Origin: Isosphaeraceae bacterium
Lineage (GTDB): Bacteria > Planctomycetota > Planctomycetia > Isosphaerales > Isosphaeraceae
Assembly: GCA_025356475.1 (NCBI GenBank)
Contig: JANXSX010000043.1
Coordinates: 1 to 64,000 of the forward strand
Direction of reading: 5' to 3'
Length of the DNA stretch: 64,000 bases
Shown here one piece after another: positions 17,748 through 25,549 of this stretch. Below the pieces are notes generated by a model. That model had not been told where the DNA came from. It did no database searches and worked only from the letters and a program-made list of their open reading frames with translations. A program made the position numbers and the translations under genes. Positions within the stretch are counted from its first letter, which is position 1. Every line of letters begins with the position of its first letter.

Positions 17748-18278
17748 TTAGGCCCGCTGGCGGTCCACCCAGCGGGTCTTGAGGACGCCCAGGATCCGCC
17801 AGAAGAGGCGGCTATGCATGCGACCATAAACCCGCCCGCATTCGTTGACGCCGAAGGTGTCCGGCTCGGTATATTCCAGGTGGTGTGCAACCTCGTGGAG
17901 GAACGTGTCGAACAGCTCCTCCAGGGGCCGTCGTCCGAGCTCGGTGTCGTGGGTGTAGATCCGAATCAAGCTTCTCGTTTTGTAGTAACCACCGAGGACC
18001 CGGTTGGTCGGTCGTGTGTTCATATCGAGGTCGAAGCTTGAACGATATTCAAGAATCTGGCCGAGCCGCAGCTTGAATAAGGGTCCCAAGGCAGAGACGG
18101 GGGGCTCGAACCGTAGCGGTGCTCGAGGCGGTGGAGGAGGCGGGTCGGGGACATGCTCGACTTCGATTGATGCGCCAATGGCCTCAGCCCGTTCGATGAT
18201 CCAATCGACATCGAATCGACGGTCGTCAATGCGTTGGCGGCAACCGTTGGGATGGACCATCCAGAGAACATCGGGCAT
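17748..18278 (-). CDS. HExxH zinc-protease-like protein (SprT-like)
   Basis: 176 residues, no signal peptide. It contains LHEVAHHLEY with His128, Glu129 and His132, and a third likely ligand in the following GRMHSRLFW segment, a spacing seen in SprT/WSS1-like minigluzincins (HExxH then a later His-Ser). A run of eight prolines (about 46-53) separates an N-terminal region from the protease-like domain. If active it would be a small cytoplasmic metalloprotease; SprT relatives act on DNA-protein crosslinks, but that is only family-level inference. The start is 7 bases from the stop of the giant protein gene upstream, so the two may be cotranscribed. Confidence 0.75.
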   Translation of the reverse strand: MPDVLWMVHPNGCRQRIDDRRFDVDWIIERAEAIGASIEVEHVPDPPPPPPRAPLRFEPPVSALGPLFKLRLGQILEYRSSFDLDMNTRPTNRVLGGYYKTRSLIRIYTHDTELGRRPLEELFDTFLHEVAHHLEYTEPDTFGVNECGRVYGRMHSRLFWRILGVLKTRWVDRQRA

Positions 18279-18285
18279 AAGGCGA

Positions 18286-21200
18286 TCAGGTCGGCAGGGG
18301 GAGAGAGATCGGCCAGGTGAGCGTCACCACCGTGCGACGCGCAACGACCAACCTTGGGATCTTGGAGTTTGAGACTCTATCAGATCCAAGTTGGTTCGGC
18401 CATTGTCGAGTTCGCGCCGACTCCTGGCGTGGTTGAGCTATTGAGGTCGTATTCATGGGAGCTGCAACGCTCGTGGGGATGCTCGTCTGGACGAAGCTGG
18501 CGGTTCTTGGGCCGATGGACTGAGGTGAACTCGCTTTTAGTTTGCCGCTTGCTCTCAGGTTGATCGCCGGTCCTGGAATCGGTAAGTCAAAGAGGTTGGG
18601 GCCACCAAACGAGACCACCAAGCTCCCTCCACCGGAGTATTGGATCAACCATTGTCCGGTCGACGGTCGGAAAATCGCGAGGTCGGCTTTGCCATCGCCG
18701 TCGTAGTCGCCCGGGACTGGGATGTCGAACAAGTTGGGTGCCCCAAACGAGACGAAGCGATTCCCTCCCGCACTATTTTGGATCAACCACTGACCGGTCG
18801 AGGGTCGGAAGATCGCGAGGTCGGTCTTGCCATCTCCGTCATAGTCGGCAGGAACTGGGATATCGAAGAGGTTGGGCGTGCCGAACGAGACGATCCGGCT
18901 CCCCCCCCCGCTGTACTGAATCAACCACTGACCTATGGAAGGTCGAAAGAGTGCGAGATCAGCTTTGCCATCGCCGTCGTAATCGGCGGGGATCGGCAGA
19001 TCGAACAGGTTCGGCGCACCGAACGAAACGAATCGATTGCCTCCACCACTATTCTGGATTAGCCACTGACCAGTCGAGGGGCGAAAGATGGCGAGATCCG
19101 CTTTACCATCGCCGTCGTAATCGCCGGCTACAGGAAGATCGAATAAGTTGGGAGCGCCGAACGAAACAATACGCGAGCCACCTCCCGAGTTCTGGATGAG
19201 CCACTGACCGGTCGAGGGTCGGAAGAGACTCAGGTCGGTCTTGCCATCACCGTCGAAATCATCAGGGACCGCAATGATTTTGATGCTAGCCACCGGACTC
19301 ATTGCACTGACGTTGCCAGCAACATCAGTGACACGTGTTCGCACATTGACCGTGGTCACGCCAGAATTATTAGGCCATTGCAGGGTATAGGCTGAGGAGC
19401 CCGCCCCCAGAGTCGTCGAAGCGAGGAGCGTGCCTCCTGCGTCGAGAAGATCGACTGTTTGACCTGCAAGTGCATTGCCGATCAGCCGAGGTTTGCGAAC
19501 GACCGTGATTGAATCTCCCTTGATGCCCGTATCGTCGGCAGGGAGCAAAACGGGTGCAAGAGGGGTGGCTGGGATCGCTGTGAGGATCGTCAACGCCAGC
19601 GATGGACCAGTCAGACTCGTGTTGCCGGCAACATCAACGAGTCGGAATGCGATGGTGTAGGTTGCATCCGTGAGGGTCGCCGATGAGGAGACCTGGAAGG
19701 GGCTTCCCGAAAGAACGTTGGCCGTTCCGATAATAATGGACTTGGACGTGTCGATCAGTTGAATCGTCCCCGGAACCGTCGCTGTGCCGACCAGCCTGGG
19801 ACTCGTGACGTTGGTCAGATTGTCACCCAGCACCCCAGAATCGTCCGTAGCCAGAAGCGTCGGAGTCCCAGGAGTGGCTGGGGCCGTGCTCAGGATGACC
19901 AGGGTCAGACTCGGGCTGAGAGCACCGACATTTCCTGCGATATCGACCAGGCGAACTGCGAGGTTGTAAGACCCGTCAGTAAATGCAATTGCAGGCACAA
20001 CTTGATATATTGCGTTCGCAGTGCCGGTTGTGCTCCCGAGGACGATCCCGGTTCGTGCGTCAACGAGCTGAATTATCCCAGCCGTTAGGCTCACTCCCGT
20101 GAGGTGGGGAGTCGTTATCTTTGTGATATTGTCGCCTACGAATCCCGAATCATCGGCGAGCAGAAGCTGAGGGACACCCAGGGTTGGCGGGCTGACCGTC
20201 AAAATTCGTAGACTCAAGACAGGACTGTTGGGACCAAGGTTATCGGCGATATCGAGGATCTGAACCGCAAGCGAATACGTGCCATCCCCAAAGCTCACGC
20301 TCGGGGCGATCTGATACGTTGAATTGACGGTGACCGCTGACGTTCCCAGGATGGAACCTGTCGCTGTATCAATCAGTTGTAAGGTGCCTGTGGACGGCGC
20401 TGTACCGAAAAGTCGGGGGGCGACGACTCGTGTGACGTTATCACCCTGAGTTCCAGAGTCATCTGCGGCGAGCAGTACTGGGAGAGCAGGCGCAGGAGGG
20501 AGAGCGGTGAGGATCGTCAGCTTGAGAATCGGACCGCTCGCACCGATGTTGGCGGCGATATCGACGACCCGGACGACGAGCGAATAGATACCGTCTGCCA
20601 GGGCTGAGGTCGGAGTGACTTGAAACGCGGTGTTGGGGATGGCTACTGTCGAGCCGATAACCAGCCCGGTGCGGCTATCGACAAGCTGGAGGGTCCCGCT
20701 AGCAGTCGACGTACCAGTCAGTCTTGGAACATGAACCTTAGTGATATTATCACCCTTGATCCCGGAATCGTCCGCTGCTGAGAGGATTGGCGGGCCAGGG
20801 GCTCCGGGCGGATTCGTCAAAATGGTGAGGGTTAATATTGGGCTGGCGACCCCGATGTTGCCCGCAAGATCGACCACTCGGACAGTCAAGGAATACAAGC
20901 CTGAGAATAGACCCGTTGCAGGCGATACTTGATAGGACTGGCCAGCAATTGCAGTACCCGAGCCGACGACCAGATTCGTCGCTGTATTGAGCAGTTGAAC
21001 CGTTCCGGAGCTTGTCGCCATTCCGGTCAGTCGAGGAGTCGTGACGTTTGTGATCCCGTCTCCCGGCACGCCAGAGTCATCGGCAGCCAAGAGAGCGGGT
21101 CGAGCCAGGGCGAGAGGTGCGGTGGCCAGGATTGTCAAACTGAAAGTTGCGCTCACAGCACCCACGTTCCCGGCAACATCCAGAATTCGAACCACCAAGG

Positions 21201-24200
21201 AGTAAGTTCCATCGGCCAGGTTTGAGCCTGGTGCCACTTGATAGGCGGAATTGCCGGTGACTGCCGTTGAACCGATCACGAGGTTCGTGGTCATGTTGAG
21301 AAGTTGGATCGTCCCCGTCGAGGTTGCGATTCCGGTGAGTCGAGGAGCTGAAACGTTGGTGATATTGTCTCCCACAGTCCCTGAGTCGTCGGCAACCACC
21401 AGGGTTGGTAACGCGGGAGCGACTGGTGGTATGAACAGGATTGTCAACGTTATTGAAGGGGAGAGTCCACTCACATTTCCCGCAACATCGATCAGCCGAA
21501 TCGCCAGAATGTTGGGACCGACCGGGAGCAGACCTGTCGGCGTAATCGAGTAGCTTCCCGACGTTACCAGTAGCGAGCCTAGGACGGACAACGTGGATGT
21601 GTCGATCAGTTGGGCGATCAGGCCGTTGGATGCCGTGCCGGTCAGACGAGGCCGCCGAACGCTCGTGATCAGGTCACCAAGCGTCCCAGTATCATCGGCT
21701 GGCGATAACAAGGGCGGAGTGCTCGGGGATATCGGCGGTGTTCCCGAGATTACGAGCGGGACGTTTGAACTGGGTGGGCTGATGTTTCCGGCCCTATCAA
21801 CTGCCCGGGCCGCGAGTAGATAGGTGCCGTCCACGAACGCGACGGTCGGCTGGACGGTGTAAATTCCGGCGTTATCGGCGATTGTCGATCCGATGACACT
21901 ATTCCCGGCGGCGTTCAGAAGCTGGACCGTGAGACCAGGCCCGGTGGTCCCGGTGAGCCGAGGGCGGCGGACGTTCGTGATTCCATCCCCACTTGTGCCT
22001 GAATCATCGGCGGGGAGGATGGTCGGTGAGGAGGGAGCGCTTGGGGCCCCTGTCTGGATCGTCAGGAGCAGGGCCTGGCTGAGCGCACTCACGTTGCCGG
22101 CGACGTCGAAACCTTGGACTGTCAAGGTATAATTGCCATCCGACAAGGGGTTAGTCGGCTGAAGCGAATAATTGCCTGTCCCATCTGCGACTGTCGATCC
22201 GATCGGAGTACTCGCTGAGAGGAGTTGCACCGAAAGCCCTGCGGTTGCCGTGCCGAAGAACCTGGGACGTCGGACAGAGGTGATATTGTCACCAAGTGTT
22301 CCCGAGTCATCCGCAGGTAATAAGGTCGGACGCGATGGAGTTGCGGGGGTCGCGGTGAGAATCGATAGGTTAAGGATGGCGCTATTGGCTCCTACATTGG
22401 CTGCGACGTCAACGATCCGAACCGCCAGTGCATACGTGCCATCCGTAAGCGCGACCGCAGGGGCCACCTGGTAATTTGCGTTCGCCACGACCACGGTCGA
22501 GCCGAGAACGATATTCGTAGCTGTGTTAATGAGTTGGAGGATTCCGCTTGTTTTTGCGGTGCCAACGATTCTGGGAGCGGTCACGTTGGTCAGGTTGTCC
22601 CCAAGTACGCCAGAGTCGTCGGCAGCGAGTAGAGTCGGCGGAGCAGGCGCGGCAGGGGGTATCGAAAGGATCGTGAGCAGAAGCGATGGGGAAAGGCCAC
22701 TGAAATTGCCAGCGACGTCGATCAGTTTGACCGCGAGCGTGTGCAAGCCTTCTCCGAACGGAGTGGAGGGCTGAATCGTGAAGATTCCTGACATCGCCTG
22801 CGCCGTTCCGAGTAGAATAGAGCTTGGAACGTCGAGGAATTGGACGGTGAGGCCGCTGTTTGCGTTTCCGCTCAGGTGAGGTTGCCGGACATTGGTGATC
22901 AGGTCGCCGATCGTTCCCGAGTCATCGGCTAGGACAAGACTTGGAGCCGATGTCGGGGTCGCTGGTGGGGCAGTCAGGATTACGATTGTTGAACTATTAC
23001 TGAGTGGGCTCTGGTTGCCCGCAGTGTTGATAGAACGGGCCGCAAGCGAATACGAACCATCGGCGAGTGCTAGGGTCGGTTGTACTGTGTACTTGCCAGT
23101 GTTGTCGGCGAAGGTCGAGCCGATCACTAGACTGGTGGCTGTAACGACCAACTGAACCGTCTGATTTGCCGGGGCTGTCCCGGAAAATCGCGGGCGCTGT
23201 ACGTTCGTGATACCGTCTCCAAGCGTTCCAGAATCATCGGTCGCCACGAGCAGGGGCGTGCTCGGTGCACCTGGCACTACGCTCAAGATGGTTAGGGTCA
23301 AAATGTTACTGCTAGGCCCGATATTCCCAGCCTGATCGACAGCTCGGGCTGTCAGGGTATAGACACCGTCGACCAAGGAAGCGGTCGGCTGGACGACATA
23401 ATTCCCTGAGGTATCGGTGGTCACTGATCCAAGGACCGAACCTACCGAGAGGAGCTGAAGGGTACTGTTGGGCTCCGCAGTCCCCACGAGTCGAGGACGA
23501 GCGACTGATGTGATGTTATCACCGAGTGTTCCTGTGTCATCGGCAGGGAGTAATTTCGGGGTGCTTGGAGCCGCTGGTGGTGCCCGATCAATGATCACCT
23601 GAATGGGACTTGAGAGCGCCCCAAAATCTCCCGAACTCGTCACTTGTCGCCAGGTGTAGGAATTCGTGCCGTCTGCGAGTGGGCCTGGATCGCTGATCGT
23701 CCCCGAGCCGATGCGATTCGCAACGAGGGTGCCGCTCCGATAGAGCAACATTGTATTTCCAGAGGCGACCGACCCCGCAGTAAAGGTGACCGAACTTGTG
23801 TTCACCTGGTTCGCAAGTGGGCCGGTTCCGCCAACCAGGATGATCGTTCCAGGCATGGGGCCAGATGTGAAGCCAAACGACGCGGCAAAGGAGAGGACTT
23901 CGTAGCTGTTGCCACTTGGAACCACGATTCCCGACGCACTCGGTGCGAAGTTACCAGCCACCCCGAGCTGTCCAGAGCCATTGATCGAGAGTCCAAAGCT
24001 TGCATCAGAGCTTGACCCGCCAAGCTGACGAGCGGATAGGGGCTGGCCACTCGAATCAAGTGTGACCAAGAAAACGTCGGTTGCAGTGGGCACCTTGCTC
24101 GACAACTTGATGGCGAAGGGCCCCGGCGCTACAGTCATCGTCCCAGTGAAAAGGCCCGAGGCAACAACCAAGCCTGTGGGCGTGACAACCAGTCCGTTCC

Positions 24201-25350
24201 CCTGGCCCACATAGTTCGCCAACTCGCTAAGGCCTTGAGCCCAAATCGTTTGGCCTGTGGAATCCAGTTTTGCGATGAATGCATCGTAAGAGCCGGTCGC
24301 AGTGAGATTAAAGGGAGTGGATTGCGTACCGAAGTTCACGAGGCCGGTGTAGGAACCCGTAAGATAGACATTGCCCGAGGTGTCGGTGGCCACAGCTCCG
24401 GCTTGATCAAAATCGATACCACCGATCCCGCGAGCCCAGGTGACTGTCCCATCACTCCCCGCATATTTGGCGACCAGGATATCCCTACCACCTACCGCGT
24501 TGAGTGTGAATTGGCCTGCACTTCCCAGGACAACAGTTCCAGCAAAATAGCCAGCAACGACGAGATTGCCAGATGGGTCAAAGCTCACTCCGAGCCCGCC
24601 TGCCTGGCTCGGAGATATCCCGGTGGACTGATTCGCCCAAAGCAGAGTCCCGCTTGAGTCGTATTTTGCAACGAAGCCAAGCGTATTTCCCGTCGTGCTG
24701 AGTACGCTCGTGCCGAGGGTCATCGGGAACGCAAACTGACCAGTCACCCCGATGTTGCCCGACGGGTCCAGTGCCACCGCATCGACTTCGTCCGTTGCAC
24801 TCGCCGAGCCAGTCCCAGCGCGACCCCAGACGAGTTTCAGTGATGGGTCGAGCTTGAGCAAGAACGGGTCCGTCAGCCCAACCGTGGTGTAGTCGGTCGC
24901 TGGGTTGTTGGGAGCTTGCGGGTCGAGGTTAACGTTCCCTCCGAACGATCCACCCACAATCAGGTTGCCGGAGGCGTCGATCGCGACAGATCTCGGTTGG
25001 AAGGAAGACCCGCTGGTTTTGCCGTTCCAGGCTGCTGCTGCGAGGAAGGCACCCGAGGGGGAATACTTGGCAACAAACCCATCCTTAAAGCCAGTCGTCA
25101 ACGACATGAAAGTCGGCGCACCGGCTGAAGTGAGCACCAGCCTACCGCGCCAGGTACCCACACAATACACATTGCCACCGGCATCGATTGCCGAATCGTT
25201 AACCTTGATATCGTAGGGAGTTAGCGACGCCGGCGAGCCGGCAGTCCCGAGTGCAATTCCCATGGTGAGGTCGTATGCGGGGGCGACCCGTCCTTCGAGG
25301 GTATCGAAGCTCGGGAGACGTCGATTCTTCTCTTTCCGCGACCTTGCCAT
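18286..25350 (-). CDS. Giant secreted surface protein: SBBP propeller, 14 Ig-like repeats, 5 FG-GAP-like repeats
   Basis: 2354 residues. The N-terminus is basic, followed by FDTLEGRVAPA, the planctomycete motif found at the start of very large exported proteins. Residues about 40-500 hold SBBP-type blades (DASGNLIVGGSF, DTSGNVYLTGSY). About 500-590 is one Ig-like unit. About 590-2015 contains 14 tandem domains of roughly 100 residues, each opening with a Pro-rich linker and ADDSGTxGDxIT. Residues about 2029-2260 are five near-identical 46-residue FG-GAP-like repeats (DYDGDGKADLAIFRPSTGQW), each with a DxDxDG calcium loop. A basic, low-complexity tail ends the protein. GGAGGGGG precedes the ATG. 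It is probably an adhesin or cell-surface filament; no catalytic domain is visible. Confidence 0.93.
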   Translation of the reverse strand: MARSRKEKNRRLPSFDTLEGRVAPAYDLTMGIALGTAGSPASLTPYDIKVNDSAIDAGGNVYCVGTWRGRLVLTSAGAPTFMSLTTGFKDGFVAKYSPSGAFLAAAAWNGKTSGSSFQPRSVAIDASGNLIVGGSFGGNVNLDPQAPNNPATDYTTVGLTDPFLLKLDPSLKLVWGRAGTGSASATDEVDAVALDPSGNIGVTGQFAFPMTLGTSVLSTTGNTLGFVAKYDSSGTLLWANQSTGISPSQAGGLGVSFDPSGNLVVAGYFAGTVVLGSAGQFTLNAVGGRDILVAKYAGSDGTVTWARGIGGIDFDQAGAVATDTSGNVYLTGSYTGLVNFGTQSTPFNLTATGSYDAFIAKLDSTGQTIWAQGLSELANYVGQGNGLVVTPTGLVVASGLFTGTMTVAPGPFAIKLSSKVPTATDVFLVTLDSSGQPLSARQLGGSSSDASFGLSINGSGQLGVAGNFAPSASGIVVPSGNSYEVLSFAASFGFTSGPMPGTIILVGGTGPLANQVNTSSVTFTAGSVASGNTMLLYRSGTLVANRIGSGTISDPGPLADGTNSYTWRQVTSSGDFGALSSPIQVIIDRAPPAAPSTPKLLPADDTGTLGDNITSVARPRLVGTAEPNSTLQLLSVGSVLGSVTTDTSGNYVVQPTASLVDGVYTLTARAVDQAGNIGPSSNILTLTILSVVPGAPSTPLLVATDDSGTLGDGITNVQRPRFSGTAPANQTVQLVVTATSLVIGSTFADNTGKYTVQPTLALADGSYSLAARSINTAGNQSPLSNSSTIVILTAPPATPTSAPSLVLADDSGTIGDLITNVRQPHLSGNANSGLTVQFLDVPSSILLGTAQAMSGIFTIQPSTPFGEGLHTLAVKLIDVAGNFSGLSPSLLLTILSIPPAAPAPPTLLAADDSGVLGDNLTNVTAPRIVGTAKTSGILQLINTATNIVLGSTVVVANANYQVAPAVALTDGTYALAVRIVDVAANVGANSAILNLSILTATPATPSRPTLLPADDSGTLGDNITSVRRPRFFGTATAGLSVQLLSASTPIGSTVADGTGNYSLQPTNPLSDGNYTLTVQGFDVAGNVSALSQALLLTIQTGAPSAPSSPTILPADDSGTSGDGITNVRRPRLTGTTGPGLTVQLLNAAGNSVIGSTIADNAGIYTVQPTVAFVDGTYLLAARAVDRAGNISPPSSNVPLVISGTPPISPSTPPLLSPADDTGTLGDLITSVRRPRLTGTASNGLIAQLIDTSTLSVLGSLLVTSGSYSITPTGLLPVGPNILAIRLIDVAGNVSGLSPSITLTILFIPPVAPALPTLVVADDSGTVGDNITNVSAPRLTGIATSTGTIQLLNMTTNLVIGSTAVTGNSAYQVAPGSNLADGTYSLVVRILDVAGNVGAVSATFSLTILATAPLALARPALLAADDSGVPGDGITNVTTPRLTGMATSSGTVQLLNTATNLVVGSGTAIAGQSYQVSPATGLFSGLYSLTVRVVDLAGNIGVASPILTLTILTNPPGAPGPPILSAADDSGIKGDNITKVHVPRLTGTSTASGTLQLVDSRTGLVIGSTVAIPNTAFQVTPTSALADGIYSLVVRVVDIAANIGASGPILKLTILTALPPAPALPVLLAADDSGTQGDNVTRVVAPRLFGTAPSTGTLQLIDTATGSILGTSAVTVNSTYQIAPSVSFGDGTYSLAVQILDIADNLGPNSPVLSLRILTVSPPTLGVPQLLLADDSGFVGDNITKITTPHLTGVSLTAGIIQLVDARTGIVLGSTTGTANAIYQVVPAIAFTDGSYNLAVRLVDIAGNVGALSPSLTLVILSTAPATPGTPTLLATDDSGVLGDNLTNVTSPRLVGTATVPGTIQLIDTSKSIIIGTANVLSGSPFQVSSSATLTDATYTIAFRLVDVAGNTSLTGPSLALTILTAIPATPLAPVLLPADDTGIKGDSITVVRKPRLIGNALAGQTVDLLDAGGTLLASTTLGAGSSAYTLQWPNNSGVTTVNVRTRVTDVAGNVSAMSPVASIKIIAVPDDFDGDGKTDLSLFRPSTGQWLIQNSGGGSRIVSFGAPNLFDLPVAGDYDGDGKADLAIFRPSTGQWLIQNSGGGNRFVSFGAPNLFDLPIPADYDGDGKADLALFRPSIGQWLIQYSGGGSRIVSFGTPNLFDIPVPADYDGDGKTDLAIFRPSTGQWLIQNSAGGNRFVSFGAPNLFDIPVPGDYDGDGKADLAIFRPSTGQWLIQYSGGGSLVVSFGGPNLFDLPIPGPAINLRASGKLKASSPQSIGPRTASFVQTSIPTSVAAPMNTTSIAQPRQESARTRQWPNQLGSDRVSNSKIPRLVVARRTVVTLTWPISLPLPT
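18575..19265 (-). repeat. Five tandem 138-bp repeats encoding FG-GAP-like units
   Basis: Inside the giant gene five consecutive copies encode a 46-residue unit beginning D-x-D-G-D-G-K and containing RPSTGQWLIQ and SFGAPNLFD. The copies are highly similar at DNA level, so the array is recent or kept homogeneous by recombination. Confidence 0.85.
19290..23590 (-). repeat. Fourteen tandem Ig-like domain repeats (about 300 bp each)
   Basis: I count 14 occurrences of the motif ADD(S/T)G-x-x-GD-x-(I/V/L)(T) in the giant protein, spaced about 100 residues apart, each followed by PR/PHL-x-G, a GSxxY/F strand and DxAGN. Copies are diverged in sequence, so the array is older than the FG-GAP-like repeats. 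Boundaries are approximate. Confidence 0.85.
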
Positions 25351-25549
25351 GGATCCCCCTCCGAGGATCTCCTCCTCCGCTCTGGTAAAGCCAACAACGA
25401 CAACTTAGAACACGTTTGGGAGGTTGGTGAGGGAGGAAGACCGTTGCAACCGAGTCCATCTCGCGCTATGTTTAACAATGTCGAGCGCTGGGCTTGCTCC
25501 GCAAGCTTGGGTTGAACGCCGGCTCCTTCCCCCGTGAGGCCTCACCACG

